From: an uncultured Pirellula sp.
GTDB lineage: Bacteria; Planctomycetota; Planctomycetia; Pirellulales; Pirellulaceae
Length of the DNA stretch: 5,943 nt
Assembly: GCA_903892365.1 (NCBI GenBank)
Contig: CAITIF010000267.1
Location: forward strand, 1-5,943
Direction: 5' to 3'
Part shown: positions 1-5,443 of the stretch, piece after piece
Numbering within the stretch: position 1 is the stretch's first letter
Layout of the letters: each line of letters opens with the position of its first letter
The notes under the pieces: generated by a model
The model's database searches: none
What the model was told of the DNA's origin: nothing
What the model saw: the letters and a program-made list of their open reading frames with translations, nothing else
Made by a program: the position numbers and the translations under genes

Positions 1-516
1 ATCAAGCACCCCAGCGAAGTGGTCAAAGAAGGGGACAAGATTCAAGTCCGCGTTGAGAAGATCGATCCAGAAACCGGTAAAATCGGTCTTTCTTACCGCT
101 CACTCCAAGACAATCCATGGTCCGACGTGGATTCAAGATTCCCAATCGGAACCGTGGTGAAGGGGACCGTTTCGCGTCTCGCTAACTTCGGCGCGTTCGT
201 CAAGATTGGAACAGGTATCGAAGGCCTCATCCATATTTCAGAACTCGCCCACAATCGAGTTGCCAGCGTGGCGAATGTCCTGAAGGAAGGACAAGACGTC
301 GAAGTGAAGATCCTGACGGTCGATCGCGACGGTCAGCGAATTGGCCTGTCTCTTCGAGCGACCCAAGCCAAGCCCGAAGGATCGAAACCTGACAAGCCAG
401 AGCAAGAACAAGTTGATGAACCGAAGCGACAGCCGGCAGTTCCCAAATTCCAAGGGACTCTTAAAGGGGGAACCGGTGCGAATAATGGTGGGGAATTGTT
501 CGGTCTGAAGTTCTAA
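1..516 (+). CDS. S1 RNA-binding domain protein, 3' part (ribosomal protein S1-like)
   Basis: The frame is open from the first base of the window, so the true start lies upstream and only the last 171 residues are visible. Residues about 1-35 are the second half of one S1 (OB-fold) repeat, ending in GKIGLSYRSL. A short linker with NPW follows, of the kind that joins repeats in ribosomal protein S1. Residues 47-120 form a complete S1 repeat (GTVVKGTVSRLANFGAFVKI, then EGLIHISEL, then GQRIGLSLRA). The tail, about 121-171, is charged and rich in Lys, Pro, Glu and Gln, and ends in a Gly-rich stretch closing with LFGLKF. S1 repeats bind single-stranded RNA; a role in translation or RNA handling is likely. 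Without the N-terminus the number of repeats cannot be counted, so true ribosomal protein S1 and a shorter S1-domain protein both remain possible. The next gene starts four bases after the TAA stop. Confidence 0.9.
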   Translation: MKHPSEVVKEGDKIQVRVEKIDPETGKIGLSYRSLQDNPWSDVDSRFPIGTVVKGTVSRLANFGAFVKIGTGIEGLIHISELAHNRVASVANVLKEGQDVEVKILTVDRDGQRIGLSLRATQAKPEGSKPDKPEQEQVDEPKRQPAVPKFQGTLKGGTGANNGGELFGLKF

Positions 517-520
517 AAAA

Positions 521-1696
521 TTGATCTACCTCGACAACAACGCGTCCACCAAAATCAGCTCCAAGGTCATCGCACGAATGCATGACCTGATGCAAATGCG
601 CCTAGCGAACCCAAGCAGCCAACACGCTGACGGTCGCCGGGCGCGGCGTGTCGTAGAGCAAGCTCGAGATGCCATACTCAGGCATTGTAGCGCAAGAACG
701 GTTGGCATGGAGAGCGATCAGCTTCTCTTTACCAGCGGCGGAACGGAAGCTAACAACCTTGCGATCTTTGGTTTGTCGCAACTTCAACCTGGAGCGATTG
801 TCGTTTCGGCAATCGAACACCCAAGTGTCCTGGAATCAGTGACTCATGCTGCATCGCAAGGAAGGCCCGTTCACTTCCTGCCGGTCGATCAAAACGGAGT
901 TACCTGTCTCGAGTCGCTGCAGAGCTTACTGGAGCGGCATCATCAAGGCACGCCTATTGCCTTGGTCTCGATCATGCTCGCAAACAACGAAACGGGCGTT
1001 CTTCAACCCGTGCAGGAAGCTGCAAGAATGTGCCGCCGGTTTGGAGTGTTGATTCACACGGATGCTGTTCAGGTTCTGGGAAAAATAGAACTTGATTTTG
1101 CGTCGCTGGACGTGGATGCCATGACGGTAACCGCTCACAAAATTCATGGGCCCGTTGGGATCGGAGGATTGATCCTGCGGCATGGAATCCAGGTGGCGCC
1201 TCGTTTCTTTGGCGGATTTCAGCAGCTTGGTTTGCGGCCAGGAACCGAGATGCCTGTATTGGCTGGCGGTTTTGAAGAAGCTGTCGTTTCGGCGACGACG
1301 GATTTGGAGTCCCGGGCGAAGACGATGCAAGGGATGCGCGATTTGTTACAAAACGAAACTCGACGTCTCGTCGACGGTTGCTTTGTAGCGGGCGAGCTCA
1401 GTCCGCGATTGCCTCACACTTTAAGCATCTCCTTTCCTGGAGTCGAACGGCAAGCATTGCAGCTAGCTCTTGATATGGCAGGTATTGCTTGCAGTACGGG
1501 TTCGGCATGCGCGAGCGGTTCCAGCCAAAGTTCGCATGTATTGGAAGCCATGCATTTACCCCAGGAAGTCATTAAGGGGGGGATTCGTTTCGGAGTGTCC
1601 GTCGAAACGACTGAGTCGGAAGTCGTTGTGACAGCAGAGCGATTGGCTCAATTGATTCCTAAGCTGCGACAGAACCGTCCTTCAAGCATGGCCTGA
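521..1696 (+). CDS. Cysteine desulfurase, NifS/IscS-type (class V aminotransferase fold)
   Basis: A PLP enzyme of 391 residues, the usual family length, that takes sulfur from L-cysteine, leaving alanine, and carries it as a persulfide for Fe-S cluster or thio-cofactor synthesis in the cytoplasm. Family landmarks are present in order: N-terminal YLDNNAST; NPSSQHADG (30-38); FTSGGTEANNLAI (70-82); EHPSVL with the PLP-stacking His100; LANNETG with Asn155; HTDAVQ with Asp181 and Gln184; TAHKIHGP with the Schiff-base Lys207; RPGTE (239-243); and the active-site loop STGSACASG with catalytic Cys330. The start is TTG at 521. It gives the expected N-terminus MIYLDNN, and an in-frame TGA at 506-508 leaves no other start upstream. 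The Shine-Dalgarno site is poor (GAAG, 507-510). The gene follows the S1 gene by four bases and is probably coupled to it. No IscU, SufE or other Fe-S partner is nearby, so the sulfur acceptor is unknown; whether to call it iscS, nifS or otherwise cannot be decided here. Confidence 0.96.
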   Translation: MIYLDNNASTKISSKVIARMHDLMQMRLANPSSQHADGRRARRVVEQARDAILRHCSARTVGMESDQLLFTSGGTEANNLAIFGLSQLQPGAIVVSAIEHPSVLESVTHAASQGRPVHFLPVDQNGVTCLESLQSLLERHHQGTPIALVSIMLANNETGVLQPVQEAARMCRRFGVLIHTDAVQVLGKIELDFASLDVDAMTVTAHKIHGPVGIGGLILRHGIQVAPRFFGGFQQLGLRPGTEMPVLAGGFEEAVVSATTDLESRAKTMQGMRDLLQNETRRLVDGCFVAGELSPRLPHTLSISFPGVERQALQLALDMAGIACSTGSACASGSSQSSHVLEAMHLPQEVIKGGIRFGVSVETTESEVVVTAERLAQLIPKLRQNRPSSMA

Positions 1697-1776
1697 GTCG
1701 TGGGCATAAAGCCGCAGGCGTTGAATTCCAGGCCAGGCCCATTCTCAGTCCTAAGGGCCAACAAGATGTGGCCATC

Positions 1777-1801
1777 GTCGCAATCCTTTGGTGATTGTGA
1801 C
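1777..1801. repeat. Inverted repeat / hairpin, 9-bp arms, 7-base loop
   Basis: GTCGCAATC (1777-1785) pairs with GATTGTGAC (1793-1801), nine pairs including one G-U wobble, around the loop CTTTGGT. No T-run follows directly, so a simple intrinsic terminator is unlikely. It could be a transcript-end or RNA-processing structure, or part of a dispersed repeat. Confidence 0.55.
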
Positions 1802-1872
1802 CTCTTAGTGGATCATGCCTGGTAGTGGGCGTGGCGACGAGGCCGAGGTGCTTTTTTGTTTGGCGGGAGGCG

Positions 1873-1890
1873 GGATCTGTGGCCAGATCC
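1873..1890. repeat. Perfect inverted repeat / hairpin, 7-bp arms, 4-base loop
   Basis: GGATCTG (1873-1879) and CAGATCC (1884-1890) are exact reverse complements around the loop TGGC. It lies about 105 bases upstream of the TPR gene. It is not followed by a T-run. An operator or an RNA hairpin are both possible; the sequence alone does not decide. Confidence 0.5.
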
Positions 1891-1959
1891 AATTTGGGAA
1901 GGCAATTGAGGAGAGACTGGCTGCTTCGCTTTTGGAGGTTGCGAATTACTTGAATGCTC

Positions 1960-1988
1960 TTGATGTAGTCGAGTCGGTTTCGTATGCC
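1960..1988 (+). promoter_or_regulatory. Weak sigma70-like promoter candidate before the TPR gene
   Basis: TTGATG (1960-1965) and TATGCC (1983-1988) are spaced by 17 bases, matching the TTGACA and TATAAT consensus at four and three of six positions. Transcription from it would start almost at the ATG at 1997, giving a transcript with nearly no leader. This fits the absence of a Shine-Dalgarno site there, but the match is weak and could be chance. Confidence 0.2.
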
Positions 1989-1996
1989 CTAACTTT

Positions 1997-3958
1997 ATGC
2001 GAAAACGTTTGATTCTCCAGTTCCCAATTCCTTCTGCTGCTCTATTGCTAGCGTTGTGTTTGTGTTTGGCTTGGGTGCCGTTTGCTCTTGGGGGGCCGCA
2101 AGATCCTAATTCGCTCGTGGCCCAATACCAATTGGCTCGCCAGGCTTACTCCGCGCAACAATTTGATGAGTCGTCCAAGCTTTTTCGGAGCGTTGCTAGC
2201 CAATGCGCCGGATCCGAGTTGGCCATGCAATGCGAGTACTACGGTATTATGTCCGATTGGGCCCTTAAGCCCTGCGAGGAAACCGCTAAGAGTCTTTCGC
2301 GCTGGATCGATGAATCGCAATCGTTTATCAAAAAAGCCGCAGATGCTGGCAGACCCCTGGATAACCGATTCCTAAATTCCTGGATCGAGAACTCGCAATT
2401 GCTTTGCGCTCAATGGGACCGGCAGCAACAAAGATTCGACGACGCCGAAAAGAGATTGCGCTCGCTTTTGGAGACCCGTTCGCATGCGACTGGCCATGAA
2501 GCCACTCAAGTCCACGAAGCTAAAATAGTCCCCGGGGCCACATCTGGCCATCCACCTAAGCCAGGGCATGATATGGTCTCGGCTTCCGCTTGGCTCGAGC
2601 TGGGCTCTTTGCTTCTGCACAATAAGTCCAACTATACGGACGCGAAAGCTTGCTTTGCCAAGTCGATCGTAAATTGCTCGCACCAGATTCATGATGGCAA
2701 CCAAGACCAAGCTCGCTCCCTTATCCAAAACCAAGCAACGTTCGGCTCGGCTTTGGCCTCCTGGCATGAGAAAAAATGGGAGGAAGCGAAACTCACTCTG
2801 TCGCAACTCGATTCAGCCACCTTGGAAGAAAATCTAGCGATCCAAGTGCGAATCTTGCGATCCCGGCTAGCAAACGCATCGCAGGAGATCGCAAACATCG
2901 CTATCGAACTTGAGCCCGCTGTTCAGCTGGCACTGGCCGGTAACCCATCTGCTGCAGTCCTTTACGAGCTAGCTATCGCACTGCTGGAGGCGGGAAATTC
3001 TGCAAGCTCGAATGATATCCTCGTTCAAATAGTGCATCGATTTCCCCAGTCCCCATTTTCTATCGAAGCACGAGTGCGTTTGGCTCGTGTCTCTATCGAG
3101 CAACGCGACTGGGCCAATGCGATCCAATTGGCGGAGCAAGCTGTCTCACAAGGTTGCCCCAGCGAGCTGCTACCTCACGCAAGGCTAGCTTTAGGACAGG
3201 CTCAGTTAGAATCAGGTCGACCGCAAGACGCGCTCGCTACTCTGGAGCTCATTTCTACCGAGGGGCCCATTGATTATGAAATGCAATTGTCGGTTCGCTT
3301 TCATTTGGCTGAGTCTTTGTATCAATTGGAACGATGGCCTGAAGCGGAAAAGCACTGGCAATGGATGTTGGAAATCGCAAACCAGATGGAGAAGCACTCC
3401 AAGGACCGGCCCGCTTGGCTAGCTACGATTCTTTTGCGGAAAGCCGAATTGCTAGCTTTTGGCAAGGAGTGGGAGCAGGCGGAAGAAATCGTTTTGGGAA
3501 TTCGTAGTGATTTTCCTGAATGCATTCACCGCTCCGAGGTCGATTACCTATTAGCTCGCTGTTTGGTATCGAGAGCTCAGTTTGAAGATGCACGCGCCGC
3601 GCTGGAACTTGTTTCCAATCGCTTGGCCTCTACGTCTTCTGAACTTTTAGCTAGAGCGAATTGGATGGCTGGCGAAACTTACTTGATGCAGCGTCGGTAC
3701 GATGAAGCTCGAGTCGAGTACAAAAAGGTGCTTCAAGTGCCAGGGCAAAAATACTGGCATTCTGCGGCACTGCTCCAATTGGGACAATGTTGCGAAGCAA
3801 TCCAAGATTCCGAATCCGCACGCGAAGCATACTCCCAGATCGTAAGCCAATTCAGCGACAGCCCGTTTGTCTCTCTTGCCAGAGAACGACTGCTGTTGCT
3901 TCCAAGCAGCACTATTGCAAAACAAACCGAACAAGATTCGTCAGGGACCAAGCGATGA
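1997..3958 (+). CDS. Secreted TPR-repeat protein at the head of an exbB-exbD cluster (CpoB/YbgF-like role suspected)
   Basis: A protein of 653 residues. The N-terminus MRKR, a hydrophobic stretch at about 11-31 and small residues at 30-33 (ALGG) make a Sec signal peptide, so the protein is probably periplasmic. The rest is almost entirely helical, with TPR-like pairs at about 44-66, 318-350, 357-384, 392-418, 434-461, 478-504, 515-540, 552-580 and 588-620. The final one (AYSQIVSQFSDSPFVSLARE) has the SPF-x-A-x-x-R pattern seen in periplasmic TPR proteins such as CpoB/YbgF and BamD. A His- and Pro-containing linker (about 161-191) interrupts the repeats. TPRs bind other proteins; there is no catalytic motif. 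ATG at 1997 is preferred because no start codon lies between it and an in-frame TGA at 1961-1963, and it gives the signal peptide directly. It has no Shine-Dalgarno site. Its stop overlaps the next start (ATGA, 3955-3958), so it is coupled to the ExbB-like gene. A role in supporting the proton motor is inferred from position; the protein is more than twice as long as CpoB. Confidence 0.88.
   Translation: MRKRLILQFPIPSAALLLALCLCLAWVPFALGGPQDPNSLVAQYQLARQAYSAQQFDESSKLFRSVASQCAGSELAMQCEYYGIMSDWALKPCEETAKSLSRWIDESQSFIKKAADAGRPLDNRFLNSWIENSQLLCAQWDRQQQRFDDAEKRLRSLLETRSHATGHEATQVHEAKIVPGATSGHPPKPGHDMVSASAWLELGSLLLHNKSNYTDAKACFAKSIVNCSHQIHDGNQDQARSLIQNQATFGSALASWHEKKWEEAKLTLSQLDSATLEENLAIQVRILRSRLANASQEIANIAIELEPAVQLALAGNPSAAVLYELAIALLEAGNSASSNDILVQIVHRFPQSPFSIEARVRLARVSIEQRDWANAIQLAEQAVSQGCPSELLPHARLALGQAQLESGRPQDALATLELISTEGPIDYEMQLSVRFHLAESLYQLERWPEAEKHWQWMLEIANQMEKHSKDRPAWLATILLRKAELLAFGKEWEQAEEIVLGIRSDFPECIHRSEVDYLLARCLVSRAQFEDARAALELVSNRLASTSSELLARANWMAGETYLMQRRYDEARVEYKKVLQVPGQKYWHSAALLQLGQCCEAIQDSESAREAYSQIVSQFSDSPFVSLARERLLLLPSSTIAKQTEQDSSGTKR
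3943..3947 (+). promoter_or_regulatory. Ribosome-binding site deciding the exbB-like start
   Basis: AGGGA lies seven bases before ATG 3955, inside the end of the TPR gene. Together with the ATGA overlap and the signal peptide that follows, it supports 3955 over the in-frame ATG at 3787, which would overlap the TPR gene by 172 bases. Confidence 0.55.
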
Positions 3959-4986
3959 AAAGGTGGAGTACCATCGCAACGACAGCGATAAATATTTTTG
4001 GTCGTTCGACGAAGTCCTTCGCGTTCTGCATGCTGATGGGTCTGTGGTTTGTTCTGCCCGCCGCGAGCCTGCATGCACAATATCAACCCAACGGTACAGG
4101 CTCCTTTCCTAACACGCTGAACGGGGCTCTACCGAATCGAACCAGTTACCAGAATCCCCAAGCTGGGGCCGGTAACTTCCAACAATCCTATGCCCCACCG
4201 GCTCTTGTTGCTTCCAACACTCCTATCGGGGCAAATCCTGTTGGTTCCAATGGTTCACTAAGTGCAGCCAATGCGTCTTCGGCTGAACCTTCCAAAGAGT
4301 CGACGATCCCTGTTCGCAATCTGTTGCAGATATTCCACGACGGCGGGTTGATGATGTACCCCATCGCTCTTTGCTCCTTCATACTCACCGTCTTCGCCTT
4401 CGAGCGGTTCATCCACTTGCGCAATGGCAGAGTTATCCCAAGACCGTTTGTGATGCGTTTGATCGAGCAATTGCAGCAGCAACAAATCGATCGCGATGAG
4501 GCGATTGAACTGTGTGAGCGCAATCCAAGCCCGATGGCCGCTATTTTGTGTGCAGGGGTAAAACGGTACGGCCGTTCCGCAGTGGAAATAGAACAGGCAG
4601 TTCTCGACGCGGGCGAACGTGAGAGCAATCAACTGAGACGTTACATGCGTCTCCTGAGTGCCATTAGCAACGTGGCGCCGTTGTTGGGCATGCTTGGAAC
4701 AGTGACGGGAATGATTCAATCGTTCAATGATATTTCTGGTTCGCAAGCGATGGGGCGGCCTGAAATGTTGGCGGGTGGTATCAGCGAAGCCCTTCTAACC
4801 ACCGCGGCTGGTCTGATCGTGGCGATCCCTGCCTACTTGCTGTACATGTACTTCTTGGGTAGAACCGATCGGCTGACCATGGAAATGGATAGCTTTGCAC
4901 ATAAGCTGGTCGAAGTGATCAGCGCCGAAGGATTGCAAGAACACGATAGCACTCGTTCACGAACTCGTACACGCAAGGCTGCGTAA
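3955..4986 (+). CDS. MotA/TolQ/ExbB-family proton channel protein with signal peptide and periplasmic extension
   Basis: A protein of 343 residues, about 100 longer than ordinary ExbB or TolQ. Starting at 3955 gives a basic N-terminus, a hydrophobic stretch (about 21-38) and a likely signal-peptidase site after LHA (39-41). A low-complexity stretch rich in Asn, Gln, Pro, Gly and Ser (about 42-115) follows. The channel part comes next: membrane helix 1 about 131-152 (GGLMMYPIALCSFILTVFAF), a cytoplasmic region about 153-230, helix 2 about 233-257 with the family motif APLLGMLGTVTGMI, and helix 3 about 274-300 (GISEALLTTAAGLIVAIPA). Thr249 and Thr282/283 sit where the family has its conserved pore threonines. 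The C-terminus is short and basic (RSRTRTRKAA). In this family a pentamer around an ExbD pair uses proton flow to drive a partner protein. The adjoining exbD gene supports ExbB/TolQ rather than flagellar MotA. The substrate system (TonB-type uptake or Tol-Pal-type envelope work) is not settled by sequence. Confidence 0.93.
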   Translation: MKRWSTIATTAINIFGRSTKSFAFCMLMGLWFVLPAASLHAQYQPNGTGSFPNTLNGALPNRTSYQNPQAGAGNFQQSYAPPALVASNTPIGANPVGSNGSLSAANASSAEPSKESTIPVRNLLQIFHDGGLMMYPIALCSFILTVFAFERFIHLRNGRVIPRPFVMRLIEQLQQQQIDRDEAIELCERNPSPMAAILCAGVKRYGRSAVEIEQAVLDAGERESNQLRRYMRLLSAISNVAPLLGMLGTVTGMIQSFNDISGSQAMGRPEMLAGGISEALLTTAAGLIVAIPAYLLYMYFLGRTDRLTMEMDSFAHKLVEVISAEGLQEHDSTRSRTRTRKAA

Positions 4987-4991
4987 AGGGC

Positions 4992-4997
4992 GAGGGG
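4992..4997 (+). promoter_or_regulatory. Ribosome-binding site of the exbD-like gene
   Basis: GAGGGG lies four bases before ATG 5002, within the 15-base gap after the ExbB-like stop. It is the strongest Shine-Dalgarno-like site in the window, though the spacing is a little short. Confidence 0.6.
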
Positions 4998-5001
4998 TTA
5001 T

Positions 5002-5430
5002 ATGCCGCTGAAGCTGAATCAAGAAGAGGCGCCCGCCATCAACCTAACCAGCATGATCGACATCCTATTTTTGTTGATCATCTTTTTTATGGTGGGGACA
5101 CGATTCACGGAAAACGAATCGAATATCCAGATCAATCTGCCCAAGGTGGCTCCCAATGGTGCGATGCTGACGAGTCCGTCCAGCAAGATCGTGTTCATCA
5201 AGTCGGATGGTTCGATTCAATTGGATGGCCAAGTTGTTTCAGCAGAAGAACTGACCGCTCGTTTGGCCCAAGCCGTGAGAAACTATCCTGACACTTCGGT
5301 TCAGATTAAACCGGATGGGAATGTTACCATGCAGCAAGCTGCCAATGCCATCAGCGCTGTTCGGAATTCAGGCGCACAAACCAACGGCATCACATTCGCA
5401 TCGAGTCAGAATCTCAGCTCACGGCGTTGA
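5002..5430 (+). CDS. Biopolymer transport protein, ExbD/TolR family
   Basis: A protein of 142 residues, the normal ExbD/TolR length. A short cytoplasmic N-terminus leads into one membrane helix at about 18-36 (NLTSMIDILFLLIIFFMV), which contains the conserved aspartate Asp20, the proton-carrying residue of the family (Asp25 of E. coli ExbD, Asp23 of TolR). The periplasmic domain, about 60-134, shows the ExbD pattern: a KIVFIKSDGSIQLDG strand pair, a helix (SAEELTARLAQAVRN), VQIKPDG, and a second helix (MQQAANAISAVRNSGA) ending in strand NGITFA. With the preceding ExbB-like protein it should form the inner-membrane proton motor. Only one ExbD copy is present, and the next gene starts five bases after its stop, so the two are probably translationally coupled. 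Confidence 0.95.
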   Translation: MPLKLNQEEAPAINLTSMIDILFLLIIFFMVGTRFTENESNIQINLPKVAPNGAMLTSPSSKIVFIKSDGSIQLDGQVVSAEELTARLAQAVRNYPDTSVQIKPDGNVTMQQAANAISAVRNSGAQTNGITFASSQNLSSRR

Positions 5431-5443
5431 TCATCATGATGAT
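5430..5443. repeat. 14-base perfect palindrome across the exbD stop and next start
   Basis: ATCATCATGATGAT is its own reverse complement. It includes the last base of the exbD stop codon and the first two of three tandem ATG codons (5436, 5439, 5442), plus the first two bases of the third. The motif is partly repetitive (ATC/ATG units), so chance is possible. No Shine-Dalgarno site precedes the ATGs, which suggests that ribosomes arriving from exbD re-initiate here. Confidence 0.5.

Larger units (their letters stand above)
1697..1996. other. 300-base gap without a convincing gene; structured intergenic region
   Basis: This gap separates the S1/desulfurase pair from the TPR-exbBD cluster. It holds two clean hairpins (listed separately) and a weaker GC stem (GGCCC 1736-1740 with GGGCC 1755-1759). 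A T-run at 1852-1857 is not preceded by a clear stem, so it is not called a terminator. Open frames exist on both strands: + 1815-2012 (65 codons), - 1659-1892 (77 codons), and a + frame open to a TGA at 1792 that begins inside the desulfurase gene. None has a ribosome-binding site, a recognisable domain or gene-like composition, and the first two run into neighbouring genes. The region most likely carries the promoter of the downstream cluster; only a weak match is visible. Confidence 0.6.

Noticed and set aside
926..1330. 134-codon - strand ORF inside the desulfurase gene
   Set aside because: It is antisense to a gene with intact catalytic motifs; composition and lack of a domain mark it as a shadow frame.
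1826..1860. Possible intrinsic terminator at the T-run 1852-1857
   Set aside because: The bases before the T-run do not form a convincing stem ending next to it.
1659..1892. 77-codon - strand ORF in the gap
   Set aside because: It overlaps the end of the desulfurase gene, has no ribosome-binding site or domain, and has a Pro/Arg/Thr-rich composition typical of antisense frames.
1940..1967. Alternative promoter TTGCGA (1939-1944) with GATGTA (1962-1967)
   Set aside because: The -10 part matches the consensus at only two of six positions.
1815..2012. 65-codon + strand ORF in the gap
   Set aside because: It has no ribosome-binding site, no recognisable domain, contains the hairpin at 1873-1890 and runs into the TPR gene in another frame.
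3787..3954. Upstream extension of the ExbB-like gene to ATG 3787
   Set aside because: It would overlap the TPR gene by 172 bases and bury the signal peptide. ATG 3955 has an AGGGA site at seven bases and the ATGA overlap.
4188..4746. Two overlapping - strand ORFs (146 and 162 codons) opposite the ExbB-like gene
   Set aside because: Both are antisense to clear membrane-helix coding sequence, overlap each other and show no domain.
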